DNA from: Streptomyces erythrochromogenes
GTDB taxonomy: Bacteria > Actinomycetota > Actinomycetes > Streptomycetales > Streptomycetaceae
Direction: 5' to 3'
Length of the DNA stretch: 64,000 bases
Assembly (NCBI RefSeq): GCF_036170895.1
Contig: NZ_CP108036.1
Span: 5,635,501-5,699,500, forward strand
How positions within the stretch are numbered: position 1 is the stretch's first letter; every line of letters begins with the position of its first letter. Made by a program: the position numbers and the translations under genes. Under the pieces are notes generated by a model. The model saw only the letters and a list, made by a program, of their open reading frames with translations. It made no database searches and was not told where the DNA came from. Positions 16,325-24,226 of this stretch are shown here, piece by piece.

Positions 16325-16467
16325 GAGTCGTGTTCTCCCTAGCAGGTGTACGGCTCGAACAGCGCCCCCGGAGTTACAGCTCCGGGGGCGCGTTGATGAA
16401 TCGAATGCCTGGGCAGGCGTCGAACCCCGCAAGTACGGCCATCTGAGCCGTAATGCGGCGGGCGGGT

Positions 16468-16647
16468 TTACTTCGGGGTGATCGTGATGCTGCCGGTCGG
16501 CTCGTATCCCCTGGAGCGCAGGCTCGTCTCGACCGCCGTCTTGGCGGCCTCCACCGAGCGCGCGCTCAACGTGCCGCGCGCACTCGTGATCTCCCCCGGG
16601 TTCAGGGTGTCGGTGAGCGCTTGGGCGGTGAAGTTGTACTGCTGCAT
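16468..16647 (-). CDS. 59-residue hypothetical protein, first gene of the transfer operon
   Basis: MQQYNFTAQALTDTLNPGEI, then a helix (SVEAAKTAVETSLRSRGY) and a short strand (GSITITPK). A GAGGGAG box lies eight to nine bases upstream. No family recognised. Its position after a ~440-bp noncoding stretch with palindromes suggests it is the first gene controlled by the KorSA-like repressor. Confidence 0.65.
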   Translation of the reverse strand: MQQYNFTAQALTDTLNPGEITSARGTLSARSVEAAKTAVETSLRSRGYEPTGSITITPK

Positions 16648-16985
16648 CGGGCTCTCCCTCGGATCACGGGTCCGGACTGTCCGGCTCACCTCGACCCCGC
16701 CCGTACACCGTGAGCGGCGGACGGGCGGAGGAGGCAACCGGCCGCAACCGAGGTTGCGGAGGTTGATCACGTGCAAGTTGGTCTCTTTCCGGAAGCGCGC
16801 TCCCGTTGGTAGGCAGAGACCTGCCGTCCGGCTGCAAAGGGTTGCCGGCGCCCTCCCCCCGTCCGAGTGCGGGGCTCCTGGTCATGCATGCGCCTGAGCG
16901 CCGTGAAGGGCGATCCAGGCAGGTGCGCGGTCGAACGAGCACCTAGAGCAGCCCAAAGAAGGGCCCACAACTCCTTGAGTTGTGT

Positions 16986-17037
16986 ACTCCTGTGCAGGAG
17001 TTCCGAGTAAGAGAGTGATGTACTCATGTAGAGGAGT
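16986..17037. promoter_or_regulatory. two related palindromes, candidate operators of the KorSA-like repressor
   Basis: ACTCCTG-TG-CAGGAGT (16986-17001) is a perfect inverted repeat, and ACTCATGTAGAGGAGT (17022-17037) has the same ACTC/GAGT ends. The word ACTCATGTA of the second site recurs at 17908-17916 at the nudix start. The 443-bp stretch 16648-17090 contains no gene that I can support; these sites would control the transfer operon reading left. Confidence 0.6.
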
Positions 17038-17090
17038 CAACCCGCAGAGTAACGAGTCGCCGAGCGAGATGACTCAAATGTGGCGGGTCG

Positions 17091-17888
17091 TCAGTCCCCG
17101 GCAGGGATGCGGTACTCCAGAACGAACTGGTCAGCGCTCATGAGTGTGTCGCAGACCTCGACCACTCGACCTGACTCGATTTGAGCGTCGCGCATGAGGT
17201 GGATGACGGGTGCTCCAGGGCTCAGGCCCAGCGCGCTCTGCTCCTCCTTAGTGGCGAGACGAACGCGTACCGTCTCCCGAAACTCTTTGAGCAGGGCGCC
17301 GCGCTCCTCGATGCGGGCGTAGATTCCACCAGGCCCCGGGTTCTCATCCCTGAGCAGCGGGATGCTCTCGGCCAAGTCCCACGGGAGGTAAGACGTGGCT
17401 TCCTCAGTGGGGATGCCGTCGCTGTAGTACAGCCGACGACGTGCGAGGACCCTGGCACCCGGTTCCAGCCCAAGCCGGACAGCCACCTCCGCGGGAGCCT
17501 CGGTCTGACCGACGAAGAGGACTCGGACGCTGGGCTTCGCCCCTGCTTGCTCCGCCTCGGCCAGGTATGCAGCCTTGCCGGCCACCCTGTGCGACCTGCG
17601 GAAGCGGTCACTCGACTTTCGCTGCACCGGCGGAGCCTTGCGGACGAAGGAGCCGCGACCGTGGTGCGTCTCGACCAGCCCGCGAACGCGCAGCTCGGTC
17701 ATGGCCTTGCGGACGGTCCCCTGGGCGACCGAGTACCGGTCCATGAGGTCGGCCTCGCTCGGCACCTTCGCCCCCGGGCGGAGTTTGGCCTGCGGGTCCC
17801 CGAGGGCTTCCTGGATCTGCTGGCTGAGGTCGTCGGCGATCTGAAGGTAACGCGGGCGGCCTGCGTCACGTGCTGGCGTGAGGGGCAT
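17091..17888 (-). CDS. korSA: GntR/HutC-family repressor, KorSA-like
   Basis: 265 residues. The N-terminal winged helix shows YLQIADDLSQQI, KVPSEADLMDRYSVAQGTVR and GLVETHHGRGSFV. The C-terminal UTRA ligand domain spans ~100-260 and ends FVLEYRIPAGD. In pSAM2-type elements the GntR protein KorSA represses pra and so holds the element in the integrated state. Here it is divergent from a Nudix gene in just that setting, with ACTCATGTA motifs on both sides. What ligand the UTRA domain might bind is unknown. Confidence 0.85.
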   Translation of the reverse strand: MPLTPARDAGRPRYLQIADDLSQQIQEALGDPQAKLRPGAKVPSEADLMDRYSVAQGTVRKAMTELRVRGLVETHHGRGSFVRKAPPVQRKSSDRFRRSHRVAGKAAYLAEAEQAGAKPSVRVLFVGQTEAPAEVAVRLGLEPGARVLARRRLYYSDGIPTEEATSYLPWDLAESIPLLRDENPGPGGIYARIEERGALLKEFRETVRVRLATKEEQSALGLSPGAPVIHLMRDAQIESGRVVEVCDTLMSADQFVLEYRIPAGD

Positions 17889-17900
17889 ACTCTGCTGATT

Positions 17901-17924
17901 CTCCTAGACTCATGTATATGACTA
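17901..17924. promoter_or_regulatory. candidate KorSA operator over the Nudix start
   Basis: ACTCATGTATATGACT at 17908-17923 shares ACTCATGTA with 17022-17030 and covers both possible ATG codons of the Nudix gene (17912 and 17918). No Shine-Dalgarno box precedes them, so the transcript may be leaderless and a bound repressor would block both start and promoter. Inference from position and the repeated word. Confidence 0.5.
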
Positions 17925-18361
17925 ACGCTACCGCCGAGAAGCCGCTTCATTCCGTCTCGGTTGCCGGAATCGTCGTCCGGGAGGACGGGCGCGTCCTCGC
18001 GATCCGGCGCGCCGACAACGGGGCTTGGGAGCCGCCGGGCGGCATCCTCGAACGGGACGAGCGGCCTGAGGAGGGCGTACTGCGCGAGGTTGCCGAGGAG
18101 ACCGGGATCGCGGTAGAGGTAGAACAGCTCACCGGGGTCTACAAAAACTTGACGCTCGGCGTGATTGCTCTGGTCTTCCGATGCCGGCCCGTAGGTGGGG
18201 TGGAGCAGTTGTCCGAGGAGTCGACGGCGGTCCGCTGGCTAACGCCAGGCGAAGCCGAGGATGCCATGAAGGAAGTCTTCGCCGTGCGTGTGGCGGACGC
18301 CTTGGACGGCGAGGCACCCCACGTGCGGTCGCATGACGGAGTCCGGCTGCTGGCGGCCTGA
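17912..18361 (+). CDS. pra: Nudix hydrolase, Pra-like activator of AICE replication
   Basis: 149 residues from ATG 17912 (or 147 from ATG 17918). The Nudix box is complete: GGILERDERPEEGVLREV then AEETG, with the REVAEE metal-binding glutamates. Family knowledge: pSAM2 Pra, which switches on replication and transfer genes, has a Nudix fold and is repressed by KorSA. The divergent KorSA-like gene makes the same role likely here. A stand-alone housekeeping Nudix enzyme is the alternative. Confidence 0.8.
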   Translation: MYMTNATAEKPLHSVSVAGIVVREDGRVLAIRRADNGAWEPPGGILERDERPEEGVLREVAEETGIAVEVEQLTGVYKNLTLGVIALVFRCRPVGGVEQLSEESTAVRWLTPGEAEDAMKEVFAVRVADALDGEAPHVRSHDGVRLLAA

Positions 18362-18817
18362 GGGCGGACTGCGCGTAGCAGGTCTCATCCAGCGTGCGCT
18401 GATCATGCTCTGCGGCCAACCTCCTCTGGCCAGATGCTGCGGCCTGATGGAGTAGCCCGTCGTTGCGGTGCAGGTCAGGCCAAGTGTGAGTTCCACTTGG
18501 TAGGCGGTCCTGAAAGCCGTCGCGGTTCGCGGCTTTGGTGAGAGATTCCCTGCTGCATCAAGCACCCGGCTGCGCTCCGCTCCGCCGGGCGGGCTTCCCG
18601 GCTCCGCTCCGCGCGACGCTTCTGCCTTCGGTCCGCTCCGCGCGCGCTGCGCCGACGCCCGCCCCTACAGGGGGATAGGCCCGAAGGCATGAGTCGAGCC
18701 CATACGGGCCGCCGGACCCACCGCTCACCGATATTGCCTCCGGCGGGGGCGCTCCGACACTCCGGGATGGCGGGGGCGCCGCTCGCGAGTGCCGGCCGAA
18801 TAGGGCTGAGACGGGGT

Positions 18818-18970
18818 AACTCCCATCCCGTCTGCCATCGACCCAGGACAAGCCGAGCAGACACGGCACCGGGCGTCCAGGTCGTACGTCCAGTTGGGCG
18901 CTCCACATGGACGCCCGGCACCGCGCCCGCTCCACGTACGTGTGGGTCGACGGCAGACGGGATGGGAGTT
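18818..18970. repeat. nested long inverted repeat in a 690-bp noncoding region
   Basis: The outer arms 18818-18845 and 18943-18970 are 28 bp with one mismatch, starting AACTCCCATCCCGTCTGCC. Inside them CCGGGCGTCCA (18869-18879) pairs perfectly with 18908-18918, leaving a 28-base loop. To the left (18550-18680) lie repeated GCTCCGCTCCGC-like words. The whole stretch 18362-19047 has no supportable gene. Such strong folding in a streptomycete element resembles single-strand origins (the sti/sso class), or a structured RNA; neither is proven. Confidence 0.7.
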
Positions 18971-19047
18971 GGGGACGTGCTGTGGAAGGTCAGAGTTGGT
19001 CAGCCACTGCACGCTCCAGGCCGAGTAGGCACAAACCTCATCGACGT

Positions 19048-20847
19048 CTAAGGCCTATGGAAACGGCCTGCCAGCGAGATGATCGAAGCGCCAACTACCT
19101 CTACTGTCTGAGGGCCCACCCTTTCGAAGAATCCGTTGTCGAAGGTTACCGGCCTACCCATGGCAGTCGGAGTAAGGCGCCAGATCAAGTATCCCTTATA
19201 CCTGAAAGGCGTGAGGGTTTGTGCCAAGTTATTCGCGAATTCAACATCCAGTGGAGAACTCTTGATTTTCTGAACTAGCTCACGCCACATCTCGTCGACC
19301 GACTTCCCAAGAGCCGAAAGCTCATGCTGGGTTCCAGTGATATGGAAATTCTCGTGCTCCAGAGCCTTGATTCCGCCGAACTTCTCAACCGCCGCCGCGT
19401 CTGGGCGATCGTCGGCAACACCAATAAAGATGACGCCACTGGCCGATGGGCTAGTATTTGCCATTGCGCTCGCAGTGCGCAGAATTTTACGAAAGCTATT
19501 CTCGTCAAAGGTGCCGATGTCGTTTATCCGACAGAACCCTTGCTTGAGTTCAAATAGCGACTCCTCCGTCAACGCCATGGCGAGAGTCGCTTCGAATCTC
19601 ACCGAGTGATCCTTCACGTGAGATTTATCGGAGTTCAACGCGGGCTTGAACGCCGGGCGAAGAGCGGCCTTCACCATATCCAATAGCTGGATCTTCCGCT
19701 CCGACCCCCAGTCGCCGCCTCCTGACGGGATCCTGAGATCTCCATCCCAGAATCCAGCGAGAACATCCAGGAGTTCCTGGGTGCCCTTAGGCTCGAGGTT
19801 CTCGTCGTGCAGGAGTTGACTTACAGCGACAAACACGGCCTGGAAATGCCGTGGTACGCCCCTGTAGTTCTGCTGTGTCACTGTGAAGGAGGCGAATGGC
19901 TTTGGCGCCCGCTCCAGAACATCTTTGAGGAGTTCAAGCGTTGCTACGAAGCGATCTTCGAGTTCCGACTCTCCGATAGTCGCGATGCGCCGATGGACTA
20001 CATCGGAACTAGTTACGGCGCGGTCATTCTCGATCCCATAGGCCGAGTCTCGATACCGGAGGCCTGTCGCTGCCGGCCGCTCCAAAGCCAGGTCCAGAAG
20101 GATATCCAGGACCAGCTCCTCGTCTCTGGATTCGCGCACCGACTCACGCGTCAGAATACCTTGCGCCACCCAGAAGATATTCTCGACATAGATTCCATAT
20201 GGAAGCTCATTGTTGGTGATGCTGATCTTCGGCATTTCTGACAGCGGCACGAAATCTGTCAAAGATGCGTCGCCCCGAACCGTAGACGCGATCCGGCGCA
20301 CGAGGCCGGCAATCGCCTGCGTAGCTCCCGCCTGCCTGATCTCGTGCGGGCTCAGGTGACGCCCACTAGAATTGATGCGCCGAAATACCTCGTCGACCGA
20401 TTCATCGGTAGCGGAGCGATACACGGAGACCGGCAGCTGATAATTTGCGATCTTCACGCAGGTATCGCGGCTGAGGACAGGCTCCTTTTGCGTGAGGGTT
20501 CCATCATCCAGGCGGGCCTTGGTGTCGGCCAAAGTTTCCAGGTCAAAGTAGTGCCCACCCAGGGGAAATTCGTTCTCGATGAACGAAAATACCGAGTTCA
20601 GCCTCTGAAGGCCATCGATTACCTCAAGGCGCCCCAGGTGTTCGCCGGAGGATTCTGCGAGCAGGATTAGAGGAATGGGGAGCTTCTGAACAACTGAATC
20701 AATGAGCCGCTCCTTCTCCTCTACGCCCCAGACCAGTTTTCTTTGATAGCGGCGGTTTACGAGATATTTGCTCGCCGTGTGGTCGTTGTAGAGTTGCTGG
20801 ATACTCTCACCCTGAACGGAAAGCTCGGTAGGAGTAGCTGCGGACAC
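19048..20847 (-). CDS. DUF262 (ParB/Srx-like) protein fused to an AlbA_2/Schlafen-like domain, putative defence protein
   Basis: 599 residues from GTG at 20847, with TTGGAG just upstream; the frame stays open for 45 further codons without a better start. DUF262 marks are VNRRYQRKLVW (31-41), VIDGLQRL (76-83) and VFRRINSSGRHLSPHEIR (154-171). Residues ~429-493 read ESLFELKQGF, RKILRTASAMANT and GVIFIGVADD, the pattern of AlbA_2/Schlafen domains, followed by RYKGYLIWRL and a FFERVGPQTVEV end. DUF262 is the GmrD/GmrS nuclease-type domain of antiviral systems. GC content is visibly lower than in neighbours, as expected for recently acquired cargo next to attR. The DUF262 glutamine is replaced in IDGLQR (usually DGQQR). 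Confidence 0.7.
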   Translation of the reverse strand: MSAATPTELSVQGESIQQLYNDHTASKYLVNRRYQRKLVWGVEEKERLIDSVVQKLPIPLILLAESSGEHLGRLEVIDGLQRLNSVFSFIENEFPLGGHYFDLETLADTKARLDDGTLTQKEPVLSRDTCVKIANYQLPVSVYRSATDESVDEVFRRINSSGRHLSPHEIRQAGATQAIAGLVRRIASTVRGDASLTDFVPLSEMPKISITNNELPYGIYVENIFWVAQGILTRESVRESRDEELVLDILLDLALERPAATGLRYRDSAYGIENDRAVTSSDVVHRRIATIGESELEDRFVATLELLKDVLERAPKPFASFTVTQQNYRGVPRHFQAVFVAVSQLLHDENLEPKGTQELLDVLAGFWDGDLRIPSGGGDWGSERKIQLLDMVKAALRPAFKPALNSDKSHVKDHSVRFEATLAMALTEESLFELKQGFCRINDIGTFDENSFRKILRTASAMANTSPSASGVIFIGVADDRPDAAAVEKFGGIKALEHENFHITGTQHELSALGKSVDEMWRELVQKIKSSPLDVEFANNLAQTLTPFRYKGYLIWRLTPTAMGRPVTFDNGFFERVGPQTVEVVGASIISLAGRFHRP

Positions 20848-21228
20848 AAGGCTCCAATCCTCGGTGGTGAAGCAGAGGGTAGCCGGAGGGGCGCCAGCAT
20901 GTGCTGCCTCTTGCCGATTACACCCTCCCCCGTGTCCGAAACATCCGGATTGCACCTGGGGTAAGCGGCTGGCGCACGCCACAGTGCGCGGTGGCGAGGC
21001 GCGGTCTATTCGCGGACCATCCGAGCCTGCTGTGTCACTCTTATACGCCTAACCTGCTGAAACGCGTGAGACACACGGGCCCTCCGGAGCCGTGTGCCCG
21101 CAGCCGTGCTCTGACGGCAACCGTTGACGGCAACGCCAGCGTACGCCGAGGGCTTGCGGCTGATCATGAGATGAAGCTTGGAAAGTGGGCAGGCGTGCGA
21201 TTCGAGGTCGCCTTCTTAGCCGGGTGAG
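20848..21228. other. noncoding gap between cargo gene and attR
   Basis: About 380 bp with several short open frames, none with a plausible ribosome site or coding pattern. It should contain the promoter of the DUF262 gene and the integrase arm-binding region on the attR side. I see no strong repeat here. Confidence 0.4.
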
Positions 21229-21287
21229 CTTACAAAGCAGATGTCGGCGGTTCGAAACCGTCCGCGCCCACCAGTCAAAAGGCCCCC
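21229..21287 (+). repeat. attR: attR: 59-bp copy of the tRNA-Val 3' half
   Basis: Identical to 4336-4394. It begins in the anticodon loop (CTTACAAAGCAG) and lacks the 5' half, so it is not a functional tRNA. It marks the right end of the element. Confidence 0.93.
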
Positions 21288-21311
21288 CGCCGATCATGGC
21301 GGGGGGCCTTT
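21278..21311 (+). terminator. intrinsic terminator at attR
   Basis: AAAGGCCCCCCGCC pairs with GGCGGGGGGCCTTT across a GATCAT loop. It is a diverged partner of the hairpin after the tRNA at attL. One of the two is the original chromosomal tRNA terminator; the other came with the element, which thus keeps the tRNA transcript terminated. Confidence 0.8.
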
Positions 21312-21498
21312 GGCATCTACATCTGACATCAACGGAGACGGTCAGGAGCGACCGGGCGGGCCGGACTCACGGCTTCGATGAATCGGCCCGTGTGTGGATC
21401 GGGTGAGGGGGCGCGCGCCGTGCCGCCGCGGAGTTCAGGACTTCCATCGCTTGGTCGAACGGCAGTGGACTGTCGGCGGCTGGCCGTACGCTGCCGCC

Positions 21499-22560
21499 AT
21501 GCACAAAGGAGCGATCACGCAGGGGTCGGTACTCAAGGCTATCGCGGAGTATGACCAGTTGGGGCGGGAGGAGTTCCTGGCGAAGTACGGCTTCGGTGAA
21601 GCCCGCTCGTACGTTGTGGTGCACGACGGGCGGGAGTACGACTCCAAAGCCATAGCAGGCGTGGCGCACCAATGGGGACAAGGGCGGGCCCTCAGGTCTG
21701 ATGAGTTCAGTGGAGGCAAGGAGCACGCCGCCGCGTGGCTGAAGCGGGCTGGTTTCCAGGTCAAGGCGGTCAAGAATCCTGACTGGGCCCGGGACGAGAT
21801 CATCCTCGCCTGCCAGCTCGTGAGGGAGAACGGCTGGAAGGGGCTGGACGCTCAGGACGCCAGGGTGGTCGAGCTGTCAGGACTGCTTCAGCTGCTTCCC
21901 ATCCATCACGAGGCGGAGCGCAACGAGAAATTTCGCAACCCGAACGGAGTGGCGCGCAAGACGTTCGACATCGCTACGCGGCATCCGGAGTACCAGGGCA
22001 AGCCCACCAACGGCGGCGCTCTCGACGTTGCGGTGCTGATGGACTTCCTCGACCGGCCTGACGAGATGGCCGGGGTTGCTCGGCTCATTCGTCAGGGCAT
22101 CGCGGCTGGCGAGCTGCAGACCCTTGCGCCGACCGAGGGCGAGGAGGTCGACGACTTCAGCGCTCCTGAGGGACGGCTCCTCATGCGCCGACACCAAGCC
22201 CGCGAGCGGAACAAGAGCCTGCGGAAGAAGAAGATCGCTTCTGTGATTCACGGCGGTGGGCGGCTGGCGTGCGAGGCGTGCGGGTTTGACTTCGAGGAGG
22301 TCTACGGCGACCGCGGTGCTGGGTACATCGAGTGCCATCACGTCGTGCCGTTGCACGAAGCCGGCGAGGGGCGGACCAAGCTCAGCGATCTCGCCCTCAT
22401 CTGTGCCAACTGTCACCGCATGATCCACCGGCGTGCGCCATGGCCCACCCCTGGGGAGCTGCGGGCCTCCATCGAGCGAAAGTACGCAGCCGACAGGCGC
22501 GCCGCGGAAGTCATCGCCCGACCGCGTAGCGCGGTTGACGAGCAGATTTTGAAGCCGTGA
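21499..22560 (+). CDS. ScoMcrA-like HNH endonuclease (putative type IV restriction)
   Basis: 353 residues from ATG 21499, which has no ribosome site; a TACGCT -10-like box ~8 bases upstream suggests a leaderless transcript. Residues ~8-90 (VLKAIAEYDQLGREEFLAKY, VVHDGREYDSKAIAGVAHQW) match the N-terminal head domain of ScoMcrA, which restricts methylated or phosphorothioated DNA. The middle (LPIHHEAERNEKFRNPNGVA, RHPEYQGKPTNGG) also fits that family. The C-terminal HNH has Cys258-x2-Cys261, ECHHVVPL (His280-His281), and Cys302-x2-Cys305-His306. It lies just outside attR, so it is chromosomal accessory DNA, not element cargo. Confidence 0.75.
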   Translation: MHKGAITQGSVLKAIAEYDQLGREEFLAKYGFGEARSYVVVHDGREYDSKAIAGVAHQWGQGRALRSDEFSGGKEHAAAWLKRAGFQVKAVKNPDWARDEIILACQLVRENGWKGLDAQDARVVELSGLLQLLPIHHEAERNEKFRNPNGVARKTFDIATRHPEYQGKPTNGGALDVAVLMDFLDRPDEMAGVARLIRQGIAAGELQTLAPTEGEEVDDFSAPEGRLLMRRHQARERNKSLRKKKIASVIHGGGRLACEACGFDFEEVYGDRGAGYIECHHVVPLHEAGEGRTKLSDLALICANCHRMIHRRAPWPTPGELRASIERKYAADRRAAEVIARPRSAVDEQILKP

Positions 22561-22708
22561 TCTGACATCCGCTGCTGACATCAATATCGGAACGAAGAGA
22601 CAGTCCCGGAGGGCTGTGGGCGGCAGCCGTCGCCTGGTACGGCAGTCCGAGTTCGGGTGGAACGGTCACCGGGCCTTCGCGACGGCGCCCGACTCCCCGG
22701 AGCGGACC

Positions 22709-22996
22709 ATGAGGCTGTTCAAAACCGACCCCGAGCCATGGAACCTGCACGTCGGTGACACCTGCCTGGTGGGCATCCCGGAGACGCTGGTGCGGGTCGT
22801 CGACATCGGCCGTCACGACCCTCCACAGGATGTGGGCTGGCTTCCCCGTCCCCACACGATGCTGGTGGTAGTACCTGCCGACCACCCCGCCGAGGCTCTT
22901 GGCGAGGACGACGGGGACACGATCGACCTCGACTCGGCGGCACCGGTGACGATCGAGCTGGTGTCTCGGGCTGATCCGATCACCCACGCCTCCTGA
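22709..22996 (+). CDS. 95-residue hypothetical protein
   Basis: Begins MRLFKTDPEPWNLHVGD with GGAG seven bases upstream of ATG. Beta-strand-like (DTCLVGIPETLVRVVDIG, HTMLVVVPADHPA), acidic C-terminus (EDDGDTIDLDSAAPVTIEL). No family recognised. It lies between the HNH nuclease and a small broken membrane gene, in accessory DNA. Confidence 0.55.
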   Translation: MRLFKTDPEPWNLHVGDTCLVGIPETLVRVVDIGRHDPPQDVGWLPRPHTMLVVVPADHPAEALGEDDGDTIDLDSAAPVTIELVSRADPITHAS

Positions 22997-23201
22997 CCAG
23001 GGGCGGTTCAACTGCGGGCTGTGGGGGCCTCGGTCAGCGGCTCGGCCCGAGCTTGGCACCGCAGCCGACGCCCGGAGGGCACGTCCTCCGGCCCTTTCGC
23101 CTTTGGGGTCCGTCGGCTTGATGTCAGGCATGAGCCGCAGCCTGGCCGCGCCTGCTGTTCCATGTCTTGCCCCAGTACGATCATGCTGCAGAGGAGGCTC
23201 T

Positions 23202-23342
23202 ATGGATTCGCTCGGGTATGCGCTCAGTGCCGTGGTCTAGGGTGCGCCCGTTGTCGCTCTGCTCGTCGGGGCGATAGCAGTAGGTGCCGCGCTGCGCTGG
23301 CAGCGGAAGGCGATCGCCGCCCTGGAGCGCGAGCAGAGGTAG
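23202..23342 (+). pseudogene. small single-helix membrane protein gene interrupted by an in-frame TAG
   Basis: GAGGAGG precedes ATG 23202. The frame reads 12 codons (MDSLGYALSAVV), hits TAG at 23238-23240, and continues in the same frame for 33 codons (GAPVVALLVGAIAVGAAL, then RWQRKAIAALEREQR) to a second TAG. The combined product would be a 46-residue protein with one hydrophobic helix and a basic tail. A point mutation from CAG or TGG-like codons, a sequencing error, or amber readthrough could each explain it. Confidence 0.5.
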
Positions 23343-23398
23343 CGCCTCTCCGGGGCTGCCTCGGGCCGCAGGAAGACGCTCGCTGGTGACCGGTCGGT

Positions 23399-24004
23399 CT
23401 AGGCTGCGCGAGGTGTTGCCGGCGGGAGGAGCGGTTCGTGGTGGTGCCAGACGAGATAGCGGTCCTCGCGCCGTAGTTCAGCCGAGCCCCACTCGATTCG
23501 CATGACGCCGCGCTCCATCGAACAGGCGTAGGCCACGATGACCAGGCGGAGGTCGGGCGGCAGAAGGGCAACGTCCGGATGCACGTGCTCCTCGTCCAGC
23601 TCGTCCAGGCCGAGGTCGAAGGCCTGCTGCATCGGTTCCGGGCCGTGGCGGCGGATCAGGTCGGCGCGGAATCCCGCAGCCTTTCGCAAGCGCGCCTCAG
23701 TGACCGGGACGTCCTTCTTCGCGTAGCGGATCGGGTAGATCGCGTTGCTGCCGATGAGCATCACCGTACGGCCTTGCAGTCGACGGGACGTCACACCTTC
23801 CAGAGGTGTCAGGCCGGCTGCGAGTGCCTCGTACTGCGCGGCGTGGAGCCCATGACCGTAGGCCTCCAGGGTCTGTGTGTGGACGCCTTCGTGAGCGTGG
23901 CGCGCTCTGGCGTGGGCTTCCACGAGGCAGGCCGGGACGGTCTCGGCCAGTTGCCCGGCCACGGCACCGAACGTCTTGACGGCCCATTCTGTCGCTGGAC
24001 TCAC
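23399..24004 (-). CDS. 201-residue protein of unknown function
   Basis: GTG start at 24004 (MSPATEWAVKTFGAVAGQLA). Features are a helical N-terminus, GRTVMLIGSNAIYPIRYAKK in the middle, LRRHGPEP-like and DLRLVIVAYACSMERGV segments, and a C-terminus predicted beta (RREDRYLVWHHHEPLLPP). No catalytic motif that I recognise. The conserved look of the middle part suggests a real protein, perhaps of a phage-defence or nucleic-acid module given its neighbours; this is only context. Confidence 0.6.
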   Translation of the reverse strand: MSPATEWAVKTFGAVAGQLAETVPACLVEAHARARHAHEGVHTQTLEAYGHGLHAAQYEALAAGLTPLEGVTSRRLQGRTVMLIGSNAIYPIRYAKKDVPVTEARLRKAAGFRADLIRRHGPEPMQQAFDLGLDELDEEHVHPDVALLPPDLRLVIVAYACSMERGVMRIEWGSAELRREDRYLVWHHHEPLLPPATPRAA

Positions 24005-24226
24005 TACGTGTCGCCCTCCCCCTGCGCGATCGGAACGCGGAGCTGCACCTCCTCACGGTGTGGGCAGCACGCTGAGCACGCAAGGGGGCACAGGAGCACG
24101 AGCTGCGCTCGTCTTCTTCACAGGGGATGCCGACGCGCGGATCGAGGTGCGGGACCTCGGAGGTGAGGTCTCAGAACGCGCGCCGGGCATCTTCCGGTGC
24201 CGGCCGGGTGGGGCCTTCGGGATGTG

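Larger units (their letters stand above)
4336..21287. mobile_element. integrated AICE (pSAM2-like integrative and conjugative element), 16,893 bp between att repeats
   Basis: The element is bounded by perfect 59-bp repeats and carries the AICE modules in canonical order: integrase and Xis next to attL, a replication module (DUF3631 protein plus prim-pol), a TraB/FtsK-type translocase with Spd-like small proteins, and KorSA/Pra-type regulators. The initiator is of the prim-pol type (RepPP class of AICE) rather than a rolling-circle RepSA. Cargo not needed for transfer is an SRA-like nuclease at 8617-9615 and a low-GC DUF262 fusion at 19048-20847. No module appears broken, so the element may still be able to excise. 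Confidence 0.92.

Noticed and set aside
18430..18960. Protein genes in the structured AICE region (several 90-150 codon frames on both strands)
   Set aside because: They overlap each other on both strands, lack ribosome sites and follow the inverted repeats.
20848..20982. Longer N-terminus of the DUF262 protein from 20982
   Set aside because: The extra 45 residues are Cys/Gly/His-rich without family similarity; the GTG at 20847 has a ribosome site.
4336..21287. Rolling-circle RepSA initiator in the AICE
   Set aside because: No HUH-type Rep frame was seen; the only replication-type gene pair is prim-pol with a DUF3631 protein.
21229..21303. Second tRNA-Val gene at attR
   Set aside because: Only the 3' half is present; the D arm and 5' acceptor strand are missing.
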